The notes under the pieces: model-generated
Seen by the model: the letters and a program-made list of their open reading frames with translations, nothing else
The model's database searches: none
What the model was told of the DNA's origin: nothing
Shown: one piece after another, positions 1 to 10,100 of the stretch
Layout: each line of letters opens with the position of its first letter
Position numbering within the stretch: position 1 is the first letter of the stretch
Translations under genes and position numbers: made by a program
From: CCMP332 sp040218795
GTDB lineage: Bacteria > Bacteroidota > Bacteroidia > Cytophagales > CCMP332
Assembly: GCA_040218795.1 (NCBI GenBank)
Contig: JAVJQT010000005.1
Location: forward strand, 62,001-126,000
DNA length: 64,000 nt
Direction: 5' to 3'

Positions 1-635
1 GGAGAAAGTAAAAAATCATAATATTCGAAATCGGTGCGATTATTTGAGGTAATGAATGAAAAGGTTTGAATTCCCGAATAAAAACTGTCCAATGTTTGCG
101 TCACCTGCAAAGAATTTAAATCGATTACATAGCATTTTTGAGAATCAATACTTGCAACTAAAGCCCTGTTATTAATTTCATCTATGCGAATTTCATTGGG
201 TTCGCCCGGGGTGGCTATTTTTCCGAGAATTGAATAATTAGTCAAATCTATTACAGCAACGGAATCCGCCAAAGGCAATGAAACTATGGCCTTATTGTCA
301 TGGACGCCAATATTTACAGGTCCTGCTCCCAGTGGAATATCAGCGAGCGTATTTTGGCTTCCCCAGTCTATTATGCTCAAATTTTGGCTTACGAAATGAC
401 TTACAATGATTTTTTCACCCTTGTCATAAAACATCATTTCTTTGATATAATCACCCTCCACGGTATCGCCGGGATCAAGGCTTATCAGCGATGCGAGTTT
501 ATTGGCTTTTCCGGTTTCAGCTGTGTAATTCCTATATTTTATTATTGCATCACCGTCTTTGGACACTTCATCCTGCGCGCAAATGATACCAAATGAAAGA
601 ATAGATATAATTACGGTGAGACTTAATATTTTCAT
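1..635 (-). CDS. Exported beta-propeller-like protein (N-terminal part, cut by window edge)
   Basis: Reading leftwards from the ATG at 635 gives an open frame of 211 codons that reaches the window edge without a stop, so only the N-terminal part is present. The first 20 residues are a signal peptide ending in C-A-Q. The rest shows repeated blade-like segments of the YVTN/surface-propeller sort (VAVIDLTNYSILGKI, CYVIDLNSLQVTQTL), each a value, an I-D-L turn and a short strand. It lies 36 bp downstream of the WG-repeat gene on the same strand, so the two may be cotranscribed. An extracytoplasmic binding or scaffold role is inferred; no catalytic motif is visible. A lipobox is not convincing. 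Confidence 0.75.
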   Translation of the reverse strand, partial: MKILSLTVIISILSFGIICAQDEVSKDGDAIIKYRNYTAETGKANKLASLISLDPGDTVEGDYIKEMMFYDKGEKIIVSHFVSQNLSIIDWGSQNTLADIPLGAGPVNIGVHDNKAIVSLPLADSVAVIDLTNYSILGKIATPGEPNEIRIDEINNRALVASIDSQKCYVIDLNSLQVTQTLDSFYSGIQTFSFITSNNRTDFEYYDFLLS

Positions 636-671
636 ATAAAATTAAATTTAATCACTTTATTTTCAGCCCGA

Positions 672-1766
672 TTATCTATTGTCAAAACTTATTTTCATGT
701 CTTCTCCCTGATAAAGAACAATAGCTTCATGTCCAAAAAACCTCAATATTCGATCGTATTTCATTTCTGTAATAACTTTTTGTGTTTGGCAGTCTAAAAA
801 GCCCCATTTCCCGTCCTTTTGAACCGGCACTACATCCAATCCGTAATTCTTAATGGCATCGTAGGTCTCACCAATTCTTTTTCCACTGGCTGTAATCAAT
901 TCCCAACCTTTTTCTCCTTTCATACATCGGCAGTTGTAAGGGCTGGGATTTGTATAATCAGAATAGCTAAAATCCGTCACTAAGGTATCTCTGTATGTAC
1001 TGTACAAAGCCATTTTGTTGTTTTTAATGACTATACAATTCGCGAAACCACAAATCACCGAATCAAACTTAACAGGCACCCTAATGCGATTGTAAGAATC
1101 CACATAACCTTGTTTATTATTTCTTTTTACAATTGCTCCATCCAACTGGGGATACAATTCATCATTAACAAAGTCGATGATTATACTGTCCATCATATTC
1201 AAAACAGCCCAGTACTCTCCCCTTTTTGCTTTAAAGTAGAATTTGTAGGAATTAAATATGTCTTCATTAGAATAATCCGGCCAATCGAAAATTTCAGCAA
1301 CTGAATCGTATTTAGGTTTTATAACTACATGTAAATTTGAGTCAAGTATCCCCCATTTATTGATTTCTTCGAAAATAAAATAGGAGCCGTTTCTTAAAAT
1401 GGGATTAATTTTTTGAATTACAATTTTGAAGTCATTATTGATTATAGCTGTAGAATCACCTTTTCTCAAATAAAAATGATTTATTCTAAAATTATCGATC
1501 TGATCAAATTCCGGCATTAAATACCTTTGCCCATCACTCAATCCATAATTCATATCAAGACAAATGTCACCAAAACATTCATAGGTCCTTTCATAAAATA
1601 GCTTTTCAAGTCCACCTTTTAATTTTTCCACTTTTGTGAACTCAAGATTGGGTTTATTGGATCTCAACAGCTCATTAATATAGGTCTGGTCAATTTGAGC
1701 GCTAAGCTTATGCATGCAGATTAGCATACAGCAACTACAAATAATTCCGGAAATCATTTTCATCAA
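672..1766 (-). CDS. WG-repeat exported protein
   Basis: 364 residues with a signal peptide (about 1-24, ending L-S-A-Q). The mature part carries WG-type beta repeats, short units with a W/Y-G core followed by a hydrophobic strand and a K/P-Y/F-D turn: KWGILDSNLHVVIKPKYD, KQGYVDSYNRIRVPVKFD, GWELITASGKRIGETYD and KWGFLDCQTQKVITEMKYD. The WG family (PF14903) is common in Bacteroidota; molecular roles are mostly unknown. The protein is probably periplasmic or surface-exposed. The gene lies just upstream of the propeller gene at 1-635 and is divergent from the Asp-box protein at 1870. Family assignment is firm; the function is unknown. Confidence 0.8.
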   Translation of the reverse strand: MMKMISGIICSCCMLICMHKLSAQIDQTYINELLRSNKPNLEFTKVEKLKGGLEKLFYERTYECFGDICLDMNYGLSDGQRYLMPEFDQIDNFRINHFYLRKGDSTAIINNDFKIVIQKINPILRNGSYFIFEEINKWGILDSNLHVVIKPKYDSVAEIFDWPDYSNEDIFNSYKFYFKAKRGEYWAVLNMMDSIIIDFVNDELYPQLDGAIVKRNNKQGYVDSYNRIRVPVKFDSVICGFANCIVIKNNKMALYSTYRDTLVTDFSYSDYTNPSPYNCRCMKGEKGWELITASGKRIGETYDAIKNYGLDVVPVQKDGKWGFLDCQTQKVITEMKYDRILRFFGHEAIVLYQGEDMKISFDNR

Positions 1767-1869
1767 TACACTAATTTAAGTTTTGAGAATGGAATATCCA
1801 TTTAAAGAAATTTCTTTTTTTTATAGTTAAAGCCAATGTATTTTGGAGCCCTGTTGAGAAAAAATTGCT

Positions 1870-4800
1870 ATGAAATTCACTAAATATTTATTGCTTGCTG
1901 CCCTATTCTTTTGCTTCCAGATTGCCGAAGCACAAAAAAGTAAAAAATTAAATACTTCAATATCAATGTTTCAGGATTCTGTTTTTGCAGGACTGAAATT
2001 CAGAAGCATAGGACCCGCTTTCATGTCAGGAAGGATTTCCGACATTGCAATTCATCCTAATGATGAAAATACATGGTATATAACAGCTGGTTCGGGAGGT
2101 GTTTGGAAGACTGTAAATGCAGGTATTACCTGGGAGCCTGTATTTGACAAACAATCGGTTTATTCGATTGGATGTGTAAGTATCGATCCAAAAATTAAAG
2201 ATCGTGTATGGGTTGGTACAGGTGAAAATATAGGTGGAAGACATGTCGGTTTTGGCGATGGTATTTATCGAAGCGATGACGCAGGTAAAAACTGGCAAAA
2301 CATGGGTTTAAAAAATTCAGAGCATATATCGGAGATTATAATCCACCCTGATAATTCAGACAAAATTTATGTTGCATCTCAAGGCCCTTTGTGGTCAAAA
2401 GGTGGAGATCGGGGATTTTTTAAATCCAATGATGGTGGGAAGACCTGGAAAAAAACATTGGGAGATGATGAATGGACGGGCGTCACTGATATAGAAATAG
2501 ATCCTAGAAATCCGGATCGCATCTATGCAGCCACCTGGCAAAGACACAGAAATGTAGCCGCTTATATGGGAGGTGGCCCAAAGACCGGAATTTACAGATC
2601 GGAAGATGGAGGGGAAACCTGGCTGGCATTAAAGAAAGGATTGCCCAATTCAAATATGGGCAAAATGGGGATTGCCATCTCACCTCAAAAACCGGATGAA
2701 ATTTATGCAGCCATAGAACTCGACAGAAGAACCGGAGGCGTATTTAAATCATTTGACAGAGGCAATACATGGCAAAAACAATCCGATGCCGTAGCAAGTG
2801 CAACAGGGCCTCATTATTATCAGGAATTGTACGCTTCTCCACATCAGTACGATAAAATCTATTTGGTAGATGTAAGAATGCAGATATCAGAAGATGGAGG
2901 GAAAACCTTTAAAAGAATGAATGAAGAATTCAAACATTCAGATAATCATGCATTGGCATTTAAAAATAGTGACCCCGATTACATCATGGTGGGATGTGAC
3001 GGCGGTTTGTACGAAAGTTTTGATGGCGAAAAATCCTGGAGATTTTTTCAGAATCTACCGCTAACTCAGTATTATAAATTAGCGCTTGATGATTCAAAAC
3101 CTTTTTACAATATCTACGGCGGCACGCAGGACAATAATACACAGGGTGGCCCATCGAGAACGGACAACCCTCATGGAATTCAAAATTCAGATTGGAATGT
3201 TGTGCTTTTTGGCGATGGACATCAACCGGCAACTGAACCGGGGAATCCAAATATTCTTTACGCTGAATGGCAGGAAGGTGGCTTGAACCGGGTCGATTTA
3301 ATAACAGGTGAAGTTACAGATATACAGCCTCAGCCAGGGCCCGGTGAAGATTTTGAAAGATTTAATTGGGATGCGCCAATTTTAGTATCTCCTCATAATC
3401 CAAAACGTATCTTTTTTGCCTCACAACGCGTGTGGAGATCAGATAACCGTGGGGATAAATGGAATGCGATATCAGGAGATTTGACCAGAAATCAGGAAAG
3501 AATTGAACTAGAAATAATGGGCAGAAAACAAAGTTATGACAATGCCTGGGATTTTCTGGCCATGTCAAATTACAATAGCATTACCTCGCTCGCCGAATCA
3601 CCAAAGAAAGAAGGGCTGCTTTATGCAGGCACCGATGACGGACTGATTCAGGTTAGTGAAGATGCGGGTGCAAACTGGAGAAAAATCGAAGTGAGCTCTC
3701 TCCCCGGTGTACCAAAAAATGCCTTTGTAAATGATATTAAAGCCGATTTATTTGATAAGAACAGGGTTTATGTTTGTCTGGATAATCATAAAAATGGCGA
3801 TTTCAAACCCTATCTCTATGTGAGCAAAGACCTTGGAAAAACCTGGACCTCATTAACGAATTCCCTTCCTAAGAAAACACTGGTATGGAGAATTGTGCAG
3901 GATCATGTTGATAAAAACCTCTTTTTCCTGGCAACAGAATTCGGAATTTACTTTAGTAAAAATGCGGGAAAAGAATGGGTGCAATTGAAGGGTGGATTAC
4001 CCACCATATCATTTAGGGATTTGGGCATTCAAAGAAGAGAGAATGATTTAGTTGCCGCTTCATTTGGAAGAAGTTTTTATGTCCTTGACGATTACTCTGC
4101 ACTAAGAAATGTAAGCGAAGAACAACTGAAAGCAGAGGCAACACTCTTTCCGGTTAAAGATGCATTATGGTATTTCCCAAAACCCGATTTAAGTTTTGGA
4201 TCGGGAAAAGGTTCTCAAGGCCATCAGCATTATGTTGCTGACAACCCTCCCTTTGGCGCTATTTTTACCTATTATCTCAACGATGACTTTAAAACTCAAA
4301 AAGAAGAGCGCAGAGAAAAAGAAAAAGAGCTGAACAAAAGCAATTCTGACATAAGCTTCCCCGGATGGGATAAGGTAGAGGCTGAAAGAAGGGAACTCGA
4401 TCCAAAGATCATTTTTACCATTAAAGACATGAATGACAGATTAGTCAACAGGGTATATTCCAGTGCTAAAAAGGGATTTCACAGATGCAATTGGAATTTG
4501 AGATATCCATCCTTTTATGCTATTGACTATGATAATATTGACATTAGTAGCAAAGAAGAGGGAGATGATGAGGAACCATCCGGATTAATGTGTAAGCCAG
4601 GAAAATACAAAGTTGAAATGGCGCTATTGCAAAATGGTAAAGTGAGGAAATTGTCCGAAGCTCAGGAATTCGAAGTAAAACCACTGCGCGATCCTGCTTT
4701 AAAAGGTGCTGATCATCAAATAGTTGCTGATTTTTGGAGAAAGTATGAGGACACCTACAGAGATCTTTCGGCATTTAACCTTTCGATTTCAAATGAAATA

Positions 4801-5172
4801 AAAAGAGTCAATGCAATGCTTATAGCAACAAAACGCTCCAGAGCAGAAATTGGAACTATAGATGAAAAACTTATTTCACTTCGAACTGAAATCCTTGATT
4901 TAAAACAAAGAAGCTCTGGAAATGAAGAGAAAAACCTGGTCGGAGAAAAAACAAAACCGAACGTAGAGCTGCGTCTGGGATCAATTTCCCGTGGCATTTC
5001 ATATAGTTCTTATGGCCCGACAGATACACATAAAGCTCAAATTGAAATTGTTATAAATGAATTGAGTGAATTGAGGAATCAATTAAAAACGATTAAGGCA
5101 AAGTCTGACCAATTGGCTCAGGATTTAATTAACTCGGGTGCACCTTATATAGAAGGAAGTGATCTCGATTAG
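1870..5172 (+). CDS. Exported Asp-box (BNR/sortilin-like) beta-propeller protein
   Basis: 1100 residues with a signal peptide (1-22, ending A-E-A-Q). From about residue 40 to 720 there are some eleven Asp-box motifs of the S-x-D-x-G-x-x-W type (SDDAGKNW, SNDGGKTW, SEDGGETW, SFDRGNTW, SEDGGKTF, SEDAGANW, SKDLGKTW and others). This predicts one or two large propellers of the sortilin/VPS10 or photosystem-II-stability-factor-like class, often auto-annotated as glycosyl hydrolase. About residues 860-960 look like an Ig/FlgD-like beta domain (GKYKVEMALLQNG), and the C-terminal 130 residues are helical and charged. No sialidase catalytic set (Arg triad, Tyr) was identified, so I would not call it a glycosidase. 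It is a single gene facing away from its left neighbour. Confidence 0.8.
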   Translation: MKFTKYLLLAALFFCFQIAEAQKSKKLNTSISMFQDSVFAGLKFRSIGPAFMSGRISDIAIHPNDENTWYITAGSGGVWKTVNAGITWEPVFDKQSVYSIGCVSIDPKIKDRVWVGTGENIGGRHVGFGDGIYRSDDAGKNWQNMGLKNSEHISEIIIHPDNSDKIYVASQGPLWSKGGDRGFFKSNDGGKTWKKTLGDDEWTGVTDIEIDPRNPDRIYAATWQRHRNVAAYMGGGPKTGIYRSEDGGETWLALKKGLPNSNMGKMGIAISPQKPDEIYAAIELDRRTGGVFKSFDRGNTWQKQSDAVASATGPHYYQELYASPHQYDKIYLVDVRMQISEDGGKTFKRMNEEFKHSDNHALAFKNSDPDYIMVGCDGGLYESFDGEKSWRFFQNLPLTQYYKLALDDSKPFYNIYGGTQDNNTQGGPSRTDNPHGIQNSDWNVVLFGDGHQPATEPGNPNILYAEWQEGGLNRVDLITGEVTDIQPQPGPGEDFERFNWDAPILVSPHNPKRIFFASQRVWRSDNRGDKWNAISGDLTRNQERIELEIMGRKQSYDNAWDFLAMSNYNSITSLAESPKKEGLLYAGTDDGLIQVSEDAGANWRKIEVSSLPGVPKNAFVNDIKADLFDKNRVYVCLDNHKNGDFKPYLYVSKDLGKTWTSLTNSLPKKTLVWRIVQDHVDKNLFFLATEFGIYFSKNAGKEWVQLKGGLPTISFRDLGIQRRENDLVAASFGRSFYVLDDYSALRNVSEEQLKAEATLFPVKDALWYFPKPDLSFGSGKGSQGHQHYVADNPPFGAIFTYYLNDDFKTQKEERREKEKELNKSNSDISFPGWDKVEAERRELDPKIIFTIKDMNDRLVNRVYSSAKKGFHRCNWNLRYPSFYAIDYDNIDISSKEEGDDEEPSGLMCKPGKYKVEMALLQNGKVRKLSEAQEFEVKPLRDPALKGADHQIVADFWRKYEDTYRDLSAFNLSISNEIKRVNAMLIATKRSRAEIGTIDEKLISLRTEILDLKQRSSGNEEKNLVGEKTKPNVELRLGSISRGISYSSYGPTDTHKAQIEIVINELSELRNQLKTIKAKSDQLAQDLINSGAPYIEGSDLD

Positions 5173-5218
5173 ATACTAGCATGAGATTGGTTTTTGGGAT
5201 AATGAGAATTTTATTTTG

Positions 5219-5431
5219 CTATGATGAAAGTTCTCGAATTTCGAAATCATTTCCTTTACCAAATTGAACCAGTTCACTCATTTTGTACTTTTCAAGTGTA
5301 AAAATATCTTTTAGTACAAAATCCAAAGGGTAAAGGATTTCCATGATTTCAAATTTGTACTCTTCGCCATGATTTTTTAACCAATATTTTCTTCCGAGAC
5401 GCAAACTGCTAAATGAAATACCTTGCTGCAT
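5219..5431 (-). CDS. Small hypothetical protein, 70 aa
   Basis: A 70-residue cytoplasmic protein without signal peptide or membrane segment. It is mixed alpha/beta, with pattern RLGRKYWLKNHGEEYKFEI in the middle suggesting a small beta-barrel or SH3-like fold. Its start lies 33 bp after the stop of the DUF885 peptidase gene, same strand, so it is probably the third cistron of that operon. The coding frame has normal codon use and no overlapping candidate, which is why I keep it. I do not recognise the family; function unknown. Confidence 0.55.
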   Translation of the reverse strand: MQQGISFSSLRLGRKYWLKNHGEEYKFEIMEILYPLDFVLKDIFTLEKYKMSELVQFGKGNDFEIRELSS

Positions 5432-5463
5432 TAAATTTTTTATAATAGAATCACCAAAAGCAA

Positions 5464-7191
5464 TTATTTGTTTTCCTGAATATAATTGTCGATTACATTT
5501 TCAAGAATAGGCAAAGGTATTGATCCATTTTTCAATATTTGAAAATGAAATTCCCGGATATCAAAGGCCTCCCCCATTTCCATTTCAGCTTTTTTACGCA
5601 AATCTTTTATTTTCATTTCTCCAATTTTGTAGCTCAGGGCTTGTCCCGGCCAGCCAATGTAGCGGTCGATTTCGGTATTGACTTCATGGACAGACAATGC
5701 GGTATTGGATTTTAAAAATTCAAGCGCTTTCTCTCTTGACCAACCTTTCAAATGAATTCCGGTATCTACTACCAATCGACACGCTCGCCACATTTCATAA
5801 GTAAGGCGGCCAAACAATTCGTATTCATCGCTATACATTCCCATTTCTTCGCCCATGAATTCCGAATACAGTCCCCAACCTTCACCAAATGCAGAAATGT
5901 AATAGTTGCGTCTTAAATCGGAAACATTATCGCTTTCGGCAATTAATTGGTTTTGCAAATGATGTCCCGGTACGGCTTCATGCAATGTCAGGGCCGGCAT
6001 GGTGTACAATGGGCGACTGTCAAGTTTATAGGTGTTAACCAGATAAGAACCGGGACGTTTTCCTTTCCAGGAACCATGAGAATATCTTCCGCTGGTATAG
6101 GTCGCAGCTATGCTAGCAGGAACTTCCTCAACTGTAAAAGGTAAACTCGGAAGTCTGTTAAAGTATTTGGGCAATTCCCCTTCCGCTTTTTTGCTAAGCC
6201 ATGCTGCATAATGCAAGAGTTCTTGAGGACTTCGCGCGTAAAACCTCGGATGCGATCTTAGATATTCAATAAATTCTTCAAAACTGCCTGCATAACCTGA
6301 ACTATTAATTAATTCAATCATTCTGGCTTTGATTCTCTTTACTTCCTCCAATCCCGTTTGATATATTTGATTGGCTGTCAATGGAAGTGTAGTATAATGT
6401 TTTACCCTGTTTTCATAATACTCAATGCCATTGGGTACTTTAAAGATCCCAGGTTCATCATAAGCCTTCGGCAAATAATCGATTTCCATAAATCGCTTTA
6501 ATTCCCTGTATTGTGGTATAACCGTTTCCTGGAACAAATTCATGGAAACCGAACTGAGATGTTTTATTTCTTTATCGCTCAAAAAATCACTCATTCCCTC
6601 AAAAGGGGCATAAAATGGATTCTTTAAAGGATCCGAGTCGCAATATTGTCCGATAAGAAAAATTGTATTATTGACAATAACCTTAGGCGCAAGAATTTTC
6701 TTATCCATGCCTTTTTTTAGAAACTCCTTGTAATCTTCCAGGTATGTGCAATAGTGTTTGAGCCAATTCAGATAGCGATTGCCATCTTCAAGCGTTTTAA
6801 TCTCAAATCTTTGGATCATGTAAATGGCATAATTGTAAAAACCTCCTTCCGCTCCAAAGGGGATTCTATACATTTGATATTGGTAATAAGCCAGAGCATC
6901 GAATAATTTGAGTTGCAAAACCTGTTTATCAATTTGCTCACCTTCCGTAAGGGATTTATCCTTGATGGACTCGAGTTCACTTAGAAAATTCCTGTATTTC
7001 TCTTCTTGCCTTTCAAATGATGTGCCTGTGATTTGAGGAAATGAATAAGCCTCTTGTAAGGGTTTTTTCTTGAGATCGGGAATGGACAAGCTTGATTCAA
7101 AAGAATTTATTTTTTTAATGAGAGAATCAAGGCTGGCAAAAGAATTGAAACTGAAAATTAAAAACAGAAACAGACATTTTGCCTTCTTCAT
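5464..7191 (-). CDS. DUF885 family exported metallopeptidase-like protein
   Basis: 575 residues with a signal peptide (about 1-19, SFNSFA). The hallmark of the DUF885 family is present: TLHEAVPGHHLQ, where H-E and the following H-H resemble a zinc-binding site, followed about 40 residues later by GEGWGLYSEFMGEEMG, which supplies a second acidic cluster. DUF885 proteins are M1/M3-like putative zinc peptidases, periplasmic or lipoproteins; substrate unknown. The start codon overlaps the stop of the upstream FG-GAP gene in a TAATG junction at 7189-7193, so translation is likely coupled. Length is normal for the family. Function as a peptidase is inference from the motif. Confidence 0.85.
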   Translation of the reverse strand: MKKAKCLFLFLIFSFNSFASLDSLIKKINSFESSLSIPDLKKKPLQEAYSFPQITGTSFERQEEKYRNFLSELESIKDKSLTEGEQIDKQVLQLKLFDALAYYQYQMYRIPFGAEGGFYNYAIYMIQRFEIKTLEDGNRYLNWLKHYCTYLEDYKEFLKKGMDKKILAPKVIVNNTIFLIGQYCDSDPLKNPFYAPFEGMSDFLSDKEIKHLSSVSMNLFQETVIPQYRELKRFMEIDYLPKAYDEPGIFKVPNGIEYYENRVKHYTTLPLTANQIYQTGLEEVKRIKARMIELINSSGYAGSFEEFIEYLRSHPRFYARSPQELLHYAAWLSKKAEGELPKYFNRLPSLPFTVEEVPASIAATYTSGRYSHGSWKGKRPGSYLVNTYKLDSRPLYTMPALTLHEAVPGHHLQNQLIAESDNVSDLRRNYYISAFGEGWGLYSEFMGEEMGMYSDEYELFGRLTYEMWRACRLVVDTGIHLKGWSREKALEFLKSNTALSVHEVNTEIDRYIGWPGQALSYKIGEMKIKDLRKKAEMEMGEAFDIREFHFQILKNGSIPLPILENVIDNYIQENK

Positions 7192-10100
7192 TAGAATTGG
7201 GGTTTGATTAAACTTAGTTTATCATTATTTCTCGCAACTGCAATATGCCTATGACCGGCTATAATAATCGTTTGAATTGATCTCACATTGCCCGACATGT
7301 TCAAATTATAGTTTTGTGCGTAGTTAAATTCAGCATCACCATTCTGCAAGAGCAAAAGACCATAAGAAGCATCGCATCTCGGCGTTTCCACTTCCATTTC
7401 TTCAAGATTGCCTGCTAAAATTATATCCTTCAAACCATCCTTGTTAAAATCATCGATAATTATATCCTGTACCGCAGAAATCTGAGCATAATTGGGTAAT
7501 TTTTTTAGTCCAAATTTTTCTGCTCCTTTTCTGATAAGCAATGAACTTTCAAAATGAACGGCATTGTAATTTATGGCCGTTTCCAATTCTTCTTTAGTGT
7601 AAATATCCTCGATCGTAGCTTTTGCAAACAGATCGTAATTTGGAAACCTGTTTTTAATTTCAGGGATCTGTTCCGAACTACACTGCCTTCCTCTGACAGG
7701 AAATTTATCTTTCCCTTTAGTGGAGCTTAAGACAATATCAAATAGTCCATTTTCATCAAAATCTTTGGCATAAACTCTAAATGGCTCTTCCGGGCTTCCA
7801 TGATATTTAACATTCAAACCGAGGTTGCCCAATACATAATCCATTTGGCCATCCGCATTGAGATCGCTTGCTTCAATGCAATTCCACCAACCCCTGGAGT
7901 TCGGAATTTCTACTTTTTTGTTAAAGCCCTTTTCATCCTGAAGAATAAATGTTAGGGGCATCCACTCTCCCACTAATAATAGGTCTATTTTTCCATCTTC
8001 ATTATAGTCCAGAAACTCTGCATCACTTACCATTCCTATCTCTTTCAGAGCCATGGCTTTTTCGCTGCTCAAATATTTAAACTGCGCATTTTCATTTATA
8101 AGAATAAAGGAACTTGCCGGATTGGGGTATTTTTCGGGCACCTGTCTTCCCCCAACAAATAAATCCAGGTCACCATCCTGGTCCAGATCGTAAGGAATAA
8201 CACATGAGCCGCTGATATTAATATTAGGCAGAGCTTGATTATTCTGAGCAAACTGTCCATTGCCATCATTGAGGTACAAAATATCCTGATACATTTCGGA
8301 CTGCGAACCAAATTCAGAGCTGCCGCAAACCACATACAGATCCTGATCGCCATCATTATCAGCATCAAAAAATACACTGTTTATTTCTTCGTACTTGCTG
8401 TTTTGTTCAAATGCGGCAATTTTTTGCCTCTCAAACGTATTATCATCTTTTTGTAAGTAGAGCACAGAGCCATATCCGCCGGCAGAACAAATATAGATGT
8501 CCTCCAGACCATCATTATTAACATCAGCAACAGTCATGCCCGGTCCGAGTTTAGACATTTCATGCGGAAGCAAAACCTGTTTTATATAATCATCATGTGG
8601 AGATTCTTTATGCGTATGTTTTAATTCATAATCATCGCTTAAATCCTGAAACTGAATTGGGTTTTTAATCATTTCAGAAATCTGCCCTTTTTCTTTTGCG
8701 TCATCGTATTTAACCAAGAGAAGCTGATTTGTTTTTACATTTTCTAGAATCTGCTTTTTCCCATCCGGCCAATACAATGCTACTTTTTCTATAACCTCTA
8801 TATCCGAAAACCCGAAATGCATAAGATTGTCAACTGTGCTTAGATAGCCCCTGCTGGTATAATGTTCAGCATATTGAATTCCGTTGGAGGCCTGGCAAAC
8901 TACCTTCAATCCCATACCGGCTCTATTTTGTCCGGGACCTTCAACTCTGATTTTTAAATAATTATTGGATACGGTATTATTCCTGTAAATAAATGCAGCA
9001 TCATCGATGTTGTTAATGACTAAATCCAGATCGCCATCATTATCCAAATCTGCATATGAAGCACCATTGCTAAAGCTCGGGGTTTCAAATGACCAGTCCT
9101 TAATTTTCTTTTCAAAAGTTAAATCTCCATTGTTTCTGTATATGTAATTCGGTATTTTTTGAGATGGCATCATGTCAAGTATTTTCTTGATGATCTGCAT
9201 TTTTTCCTCTTCTGAAATGAATTGAAAATCCTTGAGCAATTCCTTTTTCTTTTTTACGAAATCATTATTTCTTTCATCCTTTCTCAGACCGTTTGTCACA
9301 AGCAAATCTTTAAAGCCATCATTGTCAAAATCGCCAAAAAGCGGAGCCCAGCTCCAGTCTGTTTTATCCAACCCGGCCAATTGAGATATCTCGCTAAAGG
9401 TGTTATTCCCATTATTTAATTGAAGGGTGTTTATCATATACTGATAGTGGAATCCCCGATCTACCGCAGACCAAAATTTTTCCGGATTCATGCCGGACAT
9501 ATTGGTTTTTGATCTGTAATTATCTTCAGCGGCCATATCTGCGACAAATATGTCCAGAAAGCCATCGTTGTTTATATCGGCAATATCATTGCCCATAGAA
9601 AAGTTGGAGGTATGCCTGATGGCATCTTTTAAAATTTCCCTGAAAGTGCCGTCTCCCATGTTCTGGTATAGATAATCATGCTCCAGATAGTCATTGCATA
9701 TATAAATATCGGGGTACATGTCATTATTAAAGTCCCCTACGCCAAGGCCCAAACCAAAACCTATTGAATTCCAATTCAAACCTGCTTTTTTACTTATGTC
9801 AACAAATTTCCCATTCTGATTTTCATATAAATGATCGCTATAAAGGCGGTCCTTATCACTGTTAATCGAAGAAATATCAGCATTGGAATTGGTATTTAAG
9901 GCATGATTCATAACATAGGCATCTAAATCACCATCCAGATCAAAATCAAAAAAAGCGGCCTGATTTGAATAGCCCGGATCATCCAAGCCATATTCAGCTG
10001 CTTGTTCAAGAAATGTCATATTGCCCTGATTGATAAGCAATTCATTTTTTCTTTGTTCTTCAGCGAAATCCCCACTTTTACTCAGATAGATATCCAGCAG

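Noticed and set aside
1870..5172. Annotation as sialidase/glycosyl hydrolase on the basis of Asp-boxes
   Set aside because: Asp-boxes are structural only; no sialidase catalytic set was found.
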